Source: Bog-532 sp963742865 (GTDB taxonomy: Bacteria > Actinomycetota > Actinomycetes > Streptosporangiales > Streptosporangiaceae). Taken from it: 64,000 nt of DNA. Both the position numbers and the translations under genes were made by a program. The stretch lies in contig CAVUNW010000029.1 of assembly GCA_963742865.1 (NCBI GenBank), positions 1-64,000 on the forward strand, written 5' to 3'. Shown piece after piece: positions 8,147-16,774 of this stretch (positions within the stretch are counted from its first letter, which is position 1; every line of letters starts with the position of its first letter). Under the pieces are notes generated by a model. It did no database searches. It was given only the letters and a program-made list of their open reading frames with translations, and had not been told where the DNA came from.

Positions 8147-9090
8147 TTGCTGCGTCGAACTCTGCTGGCCGCGGCGTCCAGCGAGCGGTTGCGCCAGGCC
8201 ATCACCACGGCCCCGCAGAGCCGCGCCATCGTCGACCGTTACGTGGCCGGGGAGACGACGGCCGATGCGGTGAGGGTGGCTCGTGAGCTGCGTGACGACG
8301 GCCTCCTGGTGTCGCTCGACTACCTCGGTGAGGACACCACCGGCGCGGTCCAGGCCGCGGACGTCGCCCGGGCCTACGTCCGGCTGCTCGGCGAGCTGTC
8401 GGCGGCCGGCCTCACCGCCGGCGGTGCCTGCGAGGTGTCCGTGAAGGCGACGGCGGTGGGCTTGCTTCCTCCCCGAGCACGGGGAGAAGACCGCGACGGA
8501 GAACATCGCGCGTATCTGCGCCGCCGCCCGCGACGCGGGCACCACGGTCACGCTCGACGCGGAAGACCACACGGCCGTCGATGCCACCCTGCGCATCGCC
8601 GCGGCCTGCGGTCCGAGTTCGCCGATCTCGGCTGTGTCGTTCAGCCCGGCTGCGGCGCAGCCAGGCCGACTGCGCGCAGCTGACCAGCACGGGCGCCCGG
8701 GTCAGGCTGTGCAAGGGCGCCTACGACGAGCCCGCCGACGTGGCCTTCTCCCGGCGGCAGGACGTCGACCTGTCGTACGCCCGCTGCCTGCGCGTGCTGA
8801 TGGCCGGTACGGGGTATCCGATGGTCGCCACCCACGACCCGCGGCTGATCGACATCGCGACGACGCTGGCCCTGATGTCGGGACGGCCCGCGGACCGGTT
8901 CGAGTACCAGATGCTGTACGGCATCCGGGCCGAGGAGCAGCGGCGCCTGGCCGGTACCGGAGCCCAGGTCCGGGTGTACGTGCCCTACGGCCGCGACTGG
9001 TACAGCTACCTTGTCCGGCGGCTGGCGGAGCGCCCGGGTAACCTCATGTTCTTCCTGCGCTCGCTGGCCCCGTCCCCGTGGCGCTCGTGA
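8147..9090 (+). CDS. putB: Proline dehydrogenase, frameshifted
   Basis: This FAD enzyme oxidises proline to pyrroline-5-carboxylate, the first step of proline degradation. I chose the TTG at 8147 because GGAGG lies 9 bases upstream and the protein begins LRRTLLAAASSERLRQ as in actinobacterial homologues. SLDYLGEDT and CEVSVKATAVGL are read in the first frame. FLPEHGEKTATENIARICAAARDAGTTVTLDAEDH lies in another frame after about 8462. The frame returns at about 8605 (LRSEFADLG) and shifts once more at about 8650. RLCKGAYDEP, VATHDPRLID, FEYQMLYGIR and YGRDWYSYLVRRLAERP then complete the barrel. Three one-base shifts are likely errors. proC, acting in the opposite metabolic direction, is immediately downstream. 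Confidence 0.85.
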
Positions 9091-9120
9091 GCACAACCCA
9101 CCCAGCGAGGTGAGAGCCTG

Positions 9121-9918
9121 ATGATCGCAATTCTCGGCACCGGGAAAATGGGCGAGGCGCTGCTGTCCGGGCTACTGCGGGCCGGTCACCCGGCGTCCGG
9201 GGGGCTGGCGGTCGCGCGGCGCCCTGAGCGCGCGGCTGAACTGCGGGAACGCTACGGCGTGCAGACGCCGGGCGCGGCGGAGGCCGCCAAAACCGCGGAC
9301 ACACTCGTCCTCGCGGTCAAGCCGCAGGACATGGGCGCGTTGCTGGACGAGATCGCCGCCTTCGTGCCCGCTTCGGCCGACCGGCTGGTGATCTCCGTGG
9401 CGGCGGGCATCACCACGGCCTTCATCGGGCGCCGGCTGACCGGTGACGTCCCCGTTGTCCGGGTGATGTCCAACACGCCGGTGCTGGTGGACGAGGCGAT
9501 GAGCGTGATCTCGGCGGGCCCACGCCGGTGAGGAGCACCTGCGCCGTACCGAGGACCTGCTCCGGCCGGTGGGCAAGGTGCTGCGGATCCCGGAGTCGCA
9601 GCAGGACGCCGCCACAGCGCTGTCCGGCAGCGGGCCGGCTTATGTGTACTTCCTGGTGGAAGCGATGGTGGACGCCGGGATCCTGCTCGGGGTGCCGCGT
9701 GGTGCGGCGATGGAGATGGTCACCCAGGCCGTGTTCGGCGCGGCCACGATGCTGCGCGAATCGCGCGAGCACCCGGTGATCCTGCGCGAAGCGGTGACCT
9801 CGCCGGGCGGAACGACCATCTCCGCTATCCGGGAACTGGAGAAGCACGGGGTCCGGGCCGCGTTCTCGCCGCGATAGAGTCCGCCCGTGACCGGGGCCGG
9901 GATCTCGCCGGCGGCTGA
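9121..9918 (+). CDS. proC: Pyrroline-5-carboxylate reductase, two frameshifts
   Basis: ProC carries out the last step of proline biosynthesis, NAD(P)H-dependent reduction of pyrroline-5-carboxylate. The Rossmann start is IAILGTGKMGEALLSGLL, followed by LAVKPQD and VRVMSNTPVLVDEAM. At about 9525 a G is missing in a G run; after restoring it the protein continues RTEDLLRPVGKVLRIPE, SGSGPAYVYFLVEAMVDAG and the signature REAVTSPGGTTISAIRELEKHGVRAAF. A second missing base at about 9866 opens the natural tail LAAIESARDRGRDLAGG, stop 9916-9918. The repaired length (about 266 residues) is normal. ProC next to the excisionase-like gene and bS22 (below) reproduces the Rv0500-Rv0500A-Rv0500B order of mycobacteria, interrupted here by acuC. 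Confidence 0.88.
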
Positions 9919-9978
9919 CGGGGGCCCGGTGAGCCGGGCGGCGGCGGACAGGCGCAAACTGAGCACGCGGAGGTCACG

Positions 9979-11181
9979 GTGACGTGCGAACTGGCGGTGA
10001 GCTGGGATGACCGGCTCGCGCAATACGACTTCGGCCCGGGGCATCCGCTCGCACCGGTGCGGGTCGAGCTGACGATGGCGCTGGCGCGCGAATTCGGCGT
10101 GTTCGACCTGCCCGGCGTATCGATGACGGCACCCGAGCCGGCCACCGACGAAGAGCTGCAACTGGTGCACGACGCCGCCTACATCGAGGCCGTCCGGGAC
10201 GCCGGTGACCGTGCGGCCCGCGGCGAGCCGCTGAACCCGCGGTCGGTTCTGTTCGGCCTGGGCACGACCGACGACCCGGTCTTCCCCGGCATGCACGAGG
10301 CGTCCTCGCTGGTGGCTGGGGCGACGCTCGCCGCCGCCCGGGCCGTGTGGACGTCGGCGGCCACGCACGGCGCCAGCATCGGCGGCGGCCTGCACCATGC
10401 GATGCGCCGTTCGGCCAGCGGGTTCTGCGTCTACAACGACCCGGCGATCGCGATTGCCTGGCTGCTGGAGCAGGGAGCGGACCGGATCGCCTATGTCGAC
10501 GTCGACGTCCATCACGGCGATGGCGTGCAGGCGGCCTTCTACGGCGACCCACGGGTCCTGACCATCAGCCTGCACGAGCACCCCGCCACGCTGTTCCCGG
10601 GAACCGGGCTGCCGTCGGAGACCGGTACCGGGCCCGGTGAAGGCTTCGCCGTCAACGTCGCGCTGCCCGCGGGGACGGGTGATGCGGGCTGGCTGCGCGC
10701 GCTCGAAGCGATCGTCCCGCCGCTGCTGCGCGAGTTCCAGCCGCAGGTGCTGGTGAGCCAGCACGGCTGCGATAGTCACCGGCTCGACCCGCTTGCCCAC
10801 CTGGAGGTGAGCGTCGACGGGCAGCGCAAGGCCCAGTCCATGCTGCACCGGCTCGCGCACGAGACGGCCGGCGGACGGTGGATCTGCACCGGCGGCGGGG
10901 GATACGCACTGGTAGCGGTGGTGCCGCGGTCCTGGACCCATCTGCTCGGCATCGCCAGCGACCGGCCCATCGACCCGGCCGAGCCCACGCCGGCAGCCTG
11001 GCGTGAACAGGCGCTCCAGCGAACCGGCATACAGCCGCCCGAGCTCATGACGGACGGAGCGACGGCCAACTTCGTCCCGTACAGCTCCGGCTCGAATCCG
11101 CACGACCCCGTCGACCGTGCGATCGCGGCCACCATGAAGGCCGTGTTCCCGGCGCACGGGCTGCTGGCCGGCCCGTGGTGA
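9979..11181 (+). CDS. acuC: AcuC-like histone deacetylase-family amidohydrolase
   Basis: The start is GTG at 9979 with GGAGG close upstream; the protein has 400 residues. Zinc-dependent deacetylase motifs occur in order: GGGLHHAMRRSASGFCVYND (charge relay and substrate pocket), YVDVDVHHGDGVQ (zinc ligands Asp/His), SLHEHPATLFPGTG, VSQHGCDSH (third zinc ligand, Asp) and the late CTGGGGY with the transition-state tyrosine. AcuC deacetylates and reactivates acetyl-CoA synthetase and other acyl-lysine proteins in Bacillus. Homologues sit next to proC in several actinobacteria. No membrane segment or signal peptide. An acetylpolyamine amidohydrolase role cannot be excluded. Confidence 0.88.
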   Translation: MTCELAVSWDDRLAQYDFGPGHPLAPVRVELTMALAREFGVFDLPGVSMTAPEPATDEELQLVHDAAYIEAVRDAGDRAARGEPLNPRSVLFGLGTTDDPVFPGMHEASSLVAGATLAAARAVWTSAATHGASIGGGLHHAMRRSASGFCVYNDPAIAIAWLLEQGADRIAYVDVDVHHGDGVQAAFYGDPRVLTISLHEHPATLFPGTGLPSETGTGPGEGFAVNVALPAGTGDAGWLRALEAIVPPLLREFQPQVLVSQHGCDSHRLDPLAHLEVSVDGQRKAQSMLHRLAHETAGGRWICTGGGGYALVAVVPRSWTHLLGIASDRPIDPAEPTPAAWREQALQRTGIQPPELMTDGATANFVPYSSGSNPHDPVDRAIAATMKAVFPAHGLLAGPW

Positions 11182-11534
11182 ACCTGTCGCCCGGCACCTG
11201 GTGAAGCTGCTGGCCGGGGCTCCGGATGAGGCCTGCAGGCGGTCCCTGGCGAAGCGCCATTGGGCCGTGCCGCTGCGCGATATTCAATTTCCGGCGCCCA
11301 GTCAGGCGCGTTAAGGCAATGAATTATTAGCGCGCACCAGTAGTCCCTTCAGGAACGGCTGCCACCTCTGGCCTGCGTCTTCTCTTGTGATCGTTTTGCG
11401 GTGCGGTGTGCACAAGGCGTGATCGGCCGCCGTCCTAGCTTGCTCTTTTTCGTGCGCGACTTACCCTGGAGACGTACGTGACTGGTGCGCCGATCGGTCA
11501 AGCGTGCACGGCTCCGTGCGGAAGTGGAGCAGGG
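11182..11534. other. Intergenic region, no gene seen
   Basis: About 350 bases between acuC and the excisionase-like gene. The second half is noticeably less GC-rich (GAATTATTAGCG; CTTGCTCTTTTTCGTG) and probably holds the promoter of the excisionase-like gene and bS22. No convincing ORF, RNA or hairpin was found. A GTG at 11478 offers an alternative, longer start for the downstream gene. Confidence 0.5.
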
Positions 11535-11738
11535 ATGACTGCGAGCGAAACTCCCCTAAGCGACGTAAGATTTCTCACGGTTGCTGAAGTGGCCACGATT
11601 ATGCGCGTCTCCAAGATGACCGTGTACCGCCTGGTGCACTCGGGTGAACTGGAGGCAATCCGGGTCGGGCGCTCCTTCCGGGTTCCCGAGCAGGCGGTCA
11701 ACCAGTACCTCCGGGAGGCCTTCGTCGGCACCGGCTGA
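11535..11738 (+). CDS. BldC/excisionase-like small helix-turn-helix protein (Rv0500A type)
   Basis: A 67-residue MerR/excisionase-fold DNA-binding protein: FLTVAEVATIMRVSKMTVYRLVHSGELEAIRVGRSFRVPEQAVNQYL is a single winged helix-turn-helix covering nearly the whole chain. TGGAGCAGGG directly precedes the ATG at 11535, which I prefer over a GTG at 11478. The same small gene lies between proC and the bS22 gene in mycobacteria and many other actinobacteria, so context supports the assignment. Its target is not known to me. Residues after VSKMTV differ from classical BldC (see 29518-29727), so this is a paralogous family. Confidence 0.85.
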   Translation: MTASETPLSDVRFLTVAEVATIMRVSKMTVYRLVHSGELEAIRVGRSFRVPEQAVNQYLREAFVGTG

Positions 11739-11876
11739 GCGCGGACCTTGCGGGACCGTCACGGGATGGTGCGGCCGGCACGGTAACCTTCTACACCGGG
11801 TCTATACCCGGCCGCCCTCATCGGGGCGGGCACGGCGGCGTGGCCGTCTTCCGTACAGTCGAGTGAGGGTAATTTC

Positions 11877-11975
11877 GTGGGCTCAGTTATCAAGAAGCGC
11901 CGTAAGCGGATGGCCAAGAAGAAGCACCGCAAGCTGCTGAAGAAGACCCGCATCCAGCGGCGCAACAAGAAGTAG
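11877..11975 (+). CDS. Ribosomal protein bS22 (AURKAIP1/COX24-domain), 32 residues
   Basis: The start is GTG at 11877, and the product reads MGSVIKKRRKRMAKKKHRKL, then LKKTRIQRRNKK and TAG. It is almost identical to the 33-residue mycobacterial Rv0500B product, found as an extra small-subunit protein (bS22) in mycobacterial ribosome structures. About half the residues are Lys or Arg, as expected for an rRNA-bound peptide. It lies 138 bases after the excisionase-like gene in the expected order. Recognition rests on near-complete sequence identity with the family. Confidence 0.92.
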   Translation: MGSVIKKRRKRMAKKKHRKLLKKTRIQRRNKK

Positions 11976-12119
11976 CCGCCCGGGGAGGCAGTCCGCCGCC
12001 GGATCAGCCGCCGCGCGTGCCTGCCGGTGGCCCGGCACCGGGTGCGCCGTGCCGGTGCTTAGCCGGTGCTTTGCCTAGGAGGTCGCGCCATCCCGCCGTG
12101 TCCGGCACCATAAGCGTCA

Positions 12120-13028
12120 ATGTCTATCTCCGTACTGGTCGCGATCGCAGGCGTGATGGTGGCGGCTGTGGGCACCGGTCTGCTTGGCGGCCGGTGCATC
12201 CGCAGTCCCAGTCCCAGCTTCATCGCCTGGGCTACCGGCATGTTCGCGCTCACGGTGGCCCTGCTCGGGCAGAGCTTCGGATTCGCGACGGGATTCGGGG
12301 CCGTGACCTTCCGGGTCATCCAGATCACGGCGCAGCTCGTCACCCCGGTCGTCCTGGCCTGGGGGCTGGTCGAGCTGGTGGCGCGCGGGACGGCTGCTCG
12401 CTTCGGGGCCCGGCTCGCCGCGGCCGCCCTGATCGTGGTGATCGGCGTGATCTTGGCCACGGACCCGCTCGCGGCTAAGCCGTTCAGCCGGGCCTGGCCG
12501 TCCGCCGCCGTGCACTACCAGATCATCCCGCACTACGCGCTGATCGGGCTGCATCTGGCCGTCGCGGTTGCGGCCGTTGCGGCCGTCGCGCTGTGCGCGG
12601 TCCGGGGTCACGGCCCTGGTGCGCAAGCGGAGCTCGTGACGGGAGCGGCAGCGGTCGCCGTCGGTGCTGCGTGTGTCGTGGCGCTGCGTTTCACCCTGCC
12701 CGCGGAGTCCGCTTACCCGGCGCTGAGCGCGCTGTCCGCCGGGCTCGTCTGGTTCGGTATGACCAGGCTGGACGGCAAGATGCCCGGTATTGGCCGCGCG
12801 AGCAGCGGGACCCGGGCCCGGGACCTGCCGGACCGGCCGCATGCGGCGAGCCACGCGGGCGGAGGGCGCGGAGCCGGTGCGGCGGGCCGGTACGGTGCGG
12901 CGGCCGCGGAGCGGGATTACCCGGCCAGGGGCCGCGGCCGGGCCGGCTTCCCGCCTGATGACCCCAGCTGGCCCGGTGGTCCCGGCGACTCTGGCCAGGC
13001 CAGGCTTCCCCGCTCCGACCCCGCGTGA
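12120..13028 (+). CDS. Polytopic membrane protein with Pro/Gly/Arg-rich tail, probably 5' part of a larger gene
   Basis: The protein starts MSISVLVAIAGVMVAAVGTG and shows about six to seven hydrophobic segments through residue 220 (for example WATGMFALTVALLG, VVLAWGLVELVA, AALIVVIGVILA and HYALIGLHLAVAVAAVAAVAL). A low-complexity Arg/Gly/Pro tail from about residue 225 stops at 13028. I do not recognise a named family. Just before the stop the next frame continues smoothly as a linker (GFSAVGFPGADLPADGRRG) into the ABM domain of the next feature, so a one-base shift at about 13000-13028 may divide one gene of roughly 620 codons. Function unknown. Confidence 0.6.
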   Translation: MSISVLVAIAGVMVAAVGTGLLGGRCIRSPSPSFIAWATGMFALTVALLGQSFGFATGFGAVTFRVIQITAQLVTPVVLAWGLVELVARGTAARFGARLAAAALIVVIGVILATDPLAAKPFSRAWPSAAVHYQIIPHYALIGLHLAVAVAAVAAVALCAVRGHGPGAQAELVTGAAAVAVGAACVVALRFTLPAESAYPALSALSAGLVWFGMTRLDGKMPGIGRASSGTRARDLPDRPHAASHAGGGRGAGAAGRYGAAAAERDYPARGRGRAGFPPDDPSWPGGPGDSGQARLPRSDPA

Positions 13029-13991
13029 TGGGTTCTCCGCGGTGGGTTTCCCCGGCGCGGATCTCCCGGCCGATGGGCGGCGCGGTGCGGACGCGCGCCC
13101 CCCGTATGTCCCCGGCGCGGAGCCTGCGACCGGGGCGTTCGAACGGCCCGGTGCGGCGCTGGGCGCGGCGCCGGGCCCCGGCGAGCCCCGTCCCGGCGCC
13201 CCCGGTACCGACATCGTTCGCCCCGCCCCGCGGCCGCACGGCCTGATCGCGATCTATACCCTGCTCGAGGACAAGGTGGCGGACTTCGACCGGGTGGCGG
13301 ACGAGGCCGCCGAGCAGGTGCGCGCGCAGGAACCGGACACGCTCGTCTACGTCATCCACACTGTGCCGAAGGCGCCGATGCAGCGGATTTTCTACGAGAT
13401 CTACCGCGATCGGGCCGCGTATGAGCGGCACGAGCAGCAGCCGTACATCAAGCGGTTCGTCAACGCCCGGCGGCCGTTCGTGCTCGCGACCAACGTCATT
13501 GAGCTGCGTCTGAAGTACGCCAAGATCTCCCCCCTCGTGCAGGCCGAGGCGCAGGTCCCGTCCCCCGTGGGGGCGCTGCCCCCCGCTGGCCCCGCGGCCC
13601 CGGCCAGCCGGGCGCCGGCTCCGGGTGGCCGGGCACCGGCCGGCCCGCGGCCCTTGGCGACGGGCGGCCGGGGGACACCTCGCGCGGCCCGGGTAACGGA
13701 CGGCCCGATCGTGGCTTGCCCGGCTGGGATGACCGGCGGCCCGGGGATATCCCGCGCGGCTGGGATGACCGGCGGCCCGGGGATACCTCACGGAGCTGGA
13801 GTGACGCGCGGTCCGGGGAAAGCTCGCGGGGCCGGGGTGCCGGGCCGTCCGAGGCGGGCCCGCGCGGCTGGAATGGTGGACCGCCCTCCGATGCCACGCG
13901 AGCCGGTAACGATGCCCGCACCGCGGGCGGCAGGCGGGCCCGGGAACAGTTCCCGCCGCCCGTGCCGCCGCGCCCGTACGGCGGGATCTGA
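13029..13991 (+). CDS. Antibiotic-biosynthesis-monooxygenase (ABM) domain with repetitive tail, frameshifted
   Basis: From about 13236 the plus strand encodes a dimeric alpha+beta-barrel ABM domain: HGLIAIYTLLEDKVADFDRVADEAAEQV, then PDTLVYVIHTVPKAPMQRIFYEIYRDRAAYERHEQQPYIKRF. Such domains act as quinol monooxygenases or heme-degrading enzymes, or are structural. After the domain the frame must shift between about 13570 and 13650 to read a tail with repeats RRPGDIPRGWDDRRPGDTSRSW and an end PPPVPPRPYGGI (stop 13989-13991). No good start codon lies directly upstream, and the Pro/Gly linker is continuous with the membrane protein before it. It may therefore be the cytoplasmic part of a membrane-anchored ABM protein. 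Confidence 0.55.
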
Positions 13992-13995
13992 CGGT

Positions 13996-14357
13996 ATGGC
14001 GGCACCTGACGGCCCCGGCCTGGCGGGAGGGCACAGTTTCGCGGGTGGACCCGGCCCGGCGGCGGACCCGGCCCGGCAAGCGGGCACACGCCTGCGGCCG
14101 GACCCGGGACGGCAGGCGGAAGTCACCGGATCACGCTCCTCGGTAAGCCCGGCTGTCACCTGTGCGACGAGGCCCGGGCGGTGATCGCCCGGGTCGCTGC
14201 GGAGCTCGGGGTCGGCTGGGAGGAGCGCGACATCACCGCGTCCAGCGAGGACATGGCCGAGTACTGGGACAAGATCCCGGTCACGCTGGTCGATGGCGTG
14301 CAGCATGACTTCTGGCGGGTGAGTGAGGATCGCCTCCGGGCGGCGCTGCGTCACTGA
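13996..14357 (+). CDS. Glutaredoxin-family thiol protein, probable frameshift near 14135
   Basis: The thioredoxin-fold core is clear: ITLLGKPGCHLCDEARAVIARVAAELGVGWEERDI, with the redox CxxC in GCHLCDE, then DKIPVTLVDGVQHDFWRVSEDRLRAALRH and the stop at 14355-14357. The cis-proline is in KIPVTLVDG. No ATG, GTG or TTG exists in that frame back to an upstream stop. An ATG at 13996 in the other frame (MAAPDGPGLAGGHSF) would join after one shift at about 14135, but this start is weak. In streptomycetes a gene of this type precedes rex, so context agrees. A general thiol-disulfide role is likely; no specific partner is shown. Confidence 0.75.
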
Positions 14358-14374
14358 CCTGCGTGGGCATCACT

Positions 14375-14392
14375 TTGTGCATCTGTTCACAA
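14375..14392 (+). promoter_or_regulatory. Rex operator (ROP) upstream of rex-hem genes
   Basis: TTGTGCATCTGTTCACAA matches the known Rex site TTGTGAAnnnnTTCACAA at all but one position (C for A at position 6). It lies 18 bases after the glutaredoxin stop and about 150 bases before the rex start. Rex binds such sites when NADH/NAD+ is low, repressing respiratory genes. In Streptomyces coelicolor the rex-hemACD operon is itself autoregulated this way, so the same is inferred here. Confidence 0.85.
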
Positions 14393-14539
14393 AGGCGTAC
14401 CTTGAAAGGTGAGGCGCTGGTGCCCGGCCGCCGCACCCCTCCGAGACGGCCGGCTGGCGCCTTCGGAACCCACCTGGCAGGCAGGCCGGTTACCGCCGCC
14501 CAGCCCGCCTCGCGTCGATCCCCCGAGGAGTGCCGGCGC

Positions 14540-15347
14540 ATGTCTCGCGATTCCCTGTCCGACTTCGGCCCCAGCGATCCCGGACTGCCGGGTGGCCGTT
14601 TTCCCGACGGCCCCTCGTCCGGGGACCGGCTGCCCGAGGCCACCGTCTCCCGGCTGCCCGTGTACCTTCGCGTTCTGACCGGCATGGCCGAGCGGGGCGT
14701 GGTCACGGTCTCGAGCGACCAGCTGGCGACCGGAGCCGGCGTGAATTCGGCCAAACTCCGCAAGGATCTGTCCCATCTCGGCTCGTACGGCATCCGGGGA
14801 GTCGGTTATGACGTGGAGTACCTGATATACCAGGTGTCGCGCGCGCTGGGGCTGACTCAGGACTGGCCGGTCGTCATTGTCGGCGCCGGTAACCTCGGCC
14901 GCGCGCTAGCCAACTACGGCGGCTTCGCGACCCGTGGCTTCCGGATCGCGGCTCTGCTGGATTCCGACCCGGCCATTGTCGGTATCCCCGTCGGGCGCCT
15001 GGCCGTCCGGCACTCGGACGACCTGGAGGACGTCGTGGCGGAGCACAACGTCGCGATCGGCGCCATCGCCACCCCGGCCGCCTCGGCGCAGAGTGTGTGC
15101 GACCGCCTCGTCGCGGCCGGTGTCACCAGCATCCTGAACTTCGCGCCGATGGTTCTCAATGTGGCAGAACGGCGTCGACGTGCGTAAGGTTGATCTGTCG
15201 ATAGAACTGCAAATCCTGGCGTTCCACGCGCAGCGGCGGTCGGTGGAGCGAAACGGGCGCGCTCCCCAGGGCGCGCTGCGTACCGTAGCTAAGGAAGCCG
15301 GGCGGCTTCCTGCGGCGGCCGCGGCCACATCAGCGGTAGAAGCGTAG
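14540..15347 (+). CDS. rex: Redox-sensing transcriptional repressor Rex, frameshift near 15168
   Basis: I chose the ATG at 14540, with GAGGAG 12 bases upstream. The winged-helix domain contains RLPVYLRVLTGMAERG and SSDQLATGAGVNSAKLRKDLSHLGSYGIRGVGYDV. The NADH-binding Rossmann domain starts VVIVGAGNLGRALANYGGF (GxGxxG) and continues to ILNFAPMVLNV. There one base is excessive or missing (about 15165-15170), after which VDVRKVDLSIELQILAFHAQRR completes the C-terminal domain-swapped helix, stop 15345-15347. The repaired product has about 268 residues, as expected. It heads the heme operon; hemA follows after 11 bases. Confidence 0.92.
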
Positions 15348-15358
15348 GCGGTAGTCAC

Positions 15359-16774
15359 GTGAGTGTGCTCGTGGTCGGCATGAGCCACAAGAGCGCGCCG
15401 GTTCCGGTTCTCGAGCGTGCCGCGCTCAGCGCGGATGCACTCCCCAAACTGCTTCGGGACCTGTTCCACAGCGGCGATGTGGCGGGAACCTTTGTCATCT
15501 CTACCTGTAACCGGGTGGAGATCTACGCGGATGTCAACCGGTTCCACGGCAGCGTGGCCACCGTCTGTGAGCTGCTGTCCCGTTATTCGGGCATCGTCAC
15601 CCACGAGCTGACCGGGCACCTGTACGTCCATTACGAAGAGGGCGCCGTCAAGCACCTCCTCGCGGCCGCGGCCGGGCTTGACTCCATGGTCGTCGGCGAG
15701 GGCCAGATTCTCGGCCAGGTGCGCAGCGCGCTCAAGGTGGCCCGGGACAACGGGACGCTGGGCCGGGTGCTCGGCGAGGTCGGCTCCGCGGCCCTGCGCA
15801 CGGGCAAACGGGCGCACGCGGAAACCGGGATCGACCGGACCGGTGCCAGCCTGGTCAGTGTCGGGATCGACGCGGCCACCGAGGCGCTGGGCTGCTCATC
15901 GCTCAGTGGCCTGGACGTCCTCGTGGTCGGGGCGGGCTCGATGAGCGCGCTCGCCGCCACGATCGCGAGCCGGGCCGGCGCGGGCCGCGTGACCGTTGCG
16001 AACCGCACCCGCGAGCGCGCTGAGCGGCTGGCCGCGTCGGTCGGCGGCCGCACGGCGGACCTGGCTGACCTGCCGCGTGCTCTCGCCGCCGCTAACCTGG
16101 TTATCTCCTGCACGGGAGCGTCCGGGCTGGTCATCACCACCGACATCGCCGCGGCCGCGCGGTCACTGCGCACGGCCCGGGACGGCCGGGACAGCGGAAC
16201 CGCCGTAGGCCGGCCGCTGGTGTTCCTCGACCTGGCCATGCCGCGGGACGTCGACCCGCAGCTGGCTGCGCAGCCGGGTGTCACCGTGATCGGAATGGAC
16301 GAGCTGGCTGACGCCGGGCGTTCGGCGATCGCGCTCGCGGGCGTGGCCGACGAGGTGGCGGCCGTCCGGGCGATCGTCGAGGAAGAGTTCGCCGCCTACC
16401 GGGCCGCCGCGCACGCCATCCAGGTGACTCCCACCGTCGTGGCCCTGCGGGCCAAGGCGGCCGAGGTGGTCGACGCCGAGCTGGCCCGGCTGGCCGGGCG
16501 GCTGCAGGGCGCCGGCGGGCTAGATGCTCATGCGCTGGAGGAAATGGCCCGGACAGTCCGCCGGGTGGTAGACAAGCTCCTGCACGCACCGACGGTGCGC
16601 GTTAAGGAACTCGCCGGCTCGCCGCGGGGGGACGGGTACGACGAGGCGCTGCGTGTCCTGTTCGACCTGGACCCGCGCACGGTCGAAGCGGTCACCTGCG
16701 CCGATACCGAACAAGTAGATGCTGACATTGCCCGGCTGCCCTCGCCGTCGGCCGAGGAGGGGAGCCGGGAATGA
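15359..16774 (+). CDS. hemA: Glutamyl-tRNA reductase
   Basis: The enzyme reduces glutamyl-tRNA to glutamate-1-semialdehyde with NADPH, the first committed step of C5 heme synthesis. The start is GTG at 15359 and the protein has 471 residues. The catalytic Cys50 lies in VISTCNRVEIYA; SMVVGEGQILGQVRSA and the NADPH-binding VLVVGAGSMSALAA follow, and the C-terminal dimerisation helices begin at about residue 350. GxxKRAHAETGI is the usual RAxxET region. It overlaps hemC by four bases (ATGA), indicating translational coupling. HemA and HemL cooperate; hemL lies 5 kb downstream. Confidence 0.96.
   Translation: MSVLVVGMSHKSAPVPVLERAALSADALPKLLRDLFHSGDVAGTFVISTCNRVEIYADVNRFHGSVATVCELLSRYSGIVTHELTGHLYVHYEEGAVKHLLAAAAGLDSMVVGEGQILGQVRSALKVARDNGTLGRVLGEVGSAALRTGKRAHAETGIDRTGASLVSVGIDAATEALGCSSLSGLDVLVVGAGSMSALAATIASRAGAGRVTVANRTRERAERLAASVGGRTADLADLPRALAAANLVISCTGASGLVITTDIAAAARSLRTARDGRDSGTAVGRPLVFLDLAMPRDVDPQLAAQPGVTVIGMDELADAGRSAIALAGVADEVAAVRAIVEEEFAAYRAAAHAIQVTPTVVALRAKAAEVVDAELARLAGRLQGAGGLDAHALEEMARTVRRVVDKLLHAPTVRVKELAGSPRGDGYDEALRVLFDLDPRTVEAVTCADTEQVDADIARLPSPSAEEGSRE

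Noticed and set aside
9640..11157. A 505-codon minus-strand frame
   Set aside because: Antisense to proC and acuC, low-complexity Arg/Gly/Val composition, no family features.
12117..14354. Several long minus-strand frames rich in Arg, Pro and Gly
   Set aside because: Shadows of the membrane/ABM gene; composition typical of antisense reading in GC-rich repeats.
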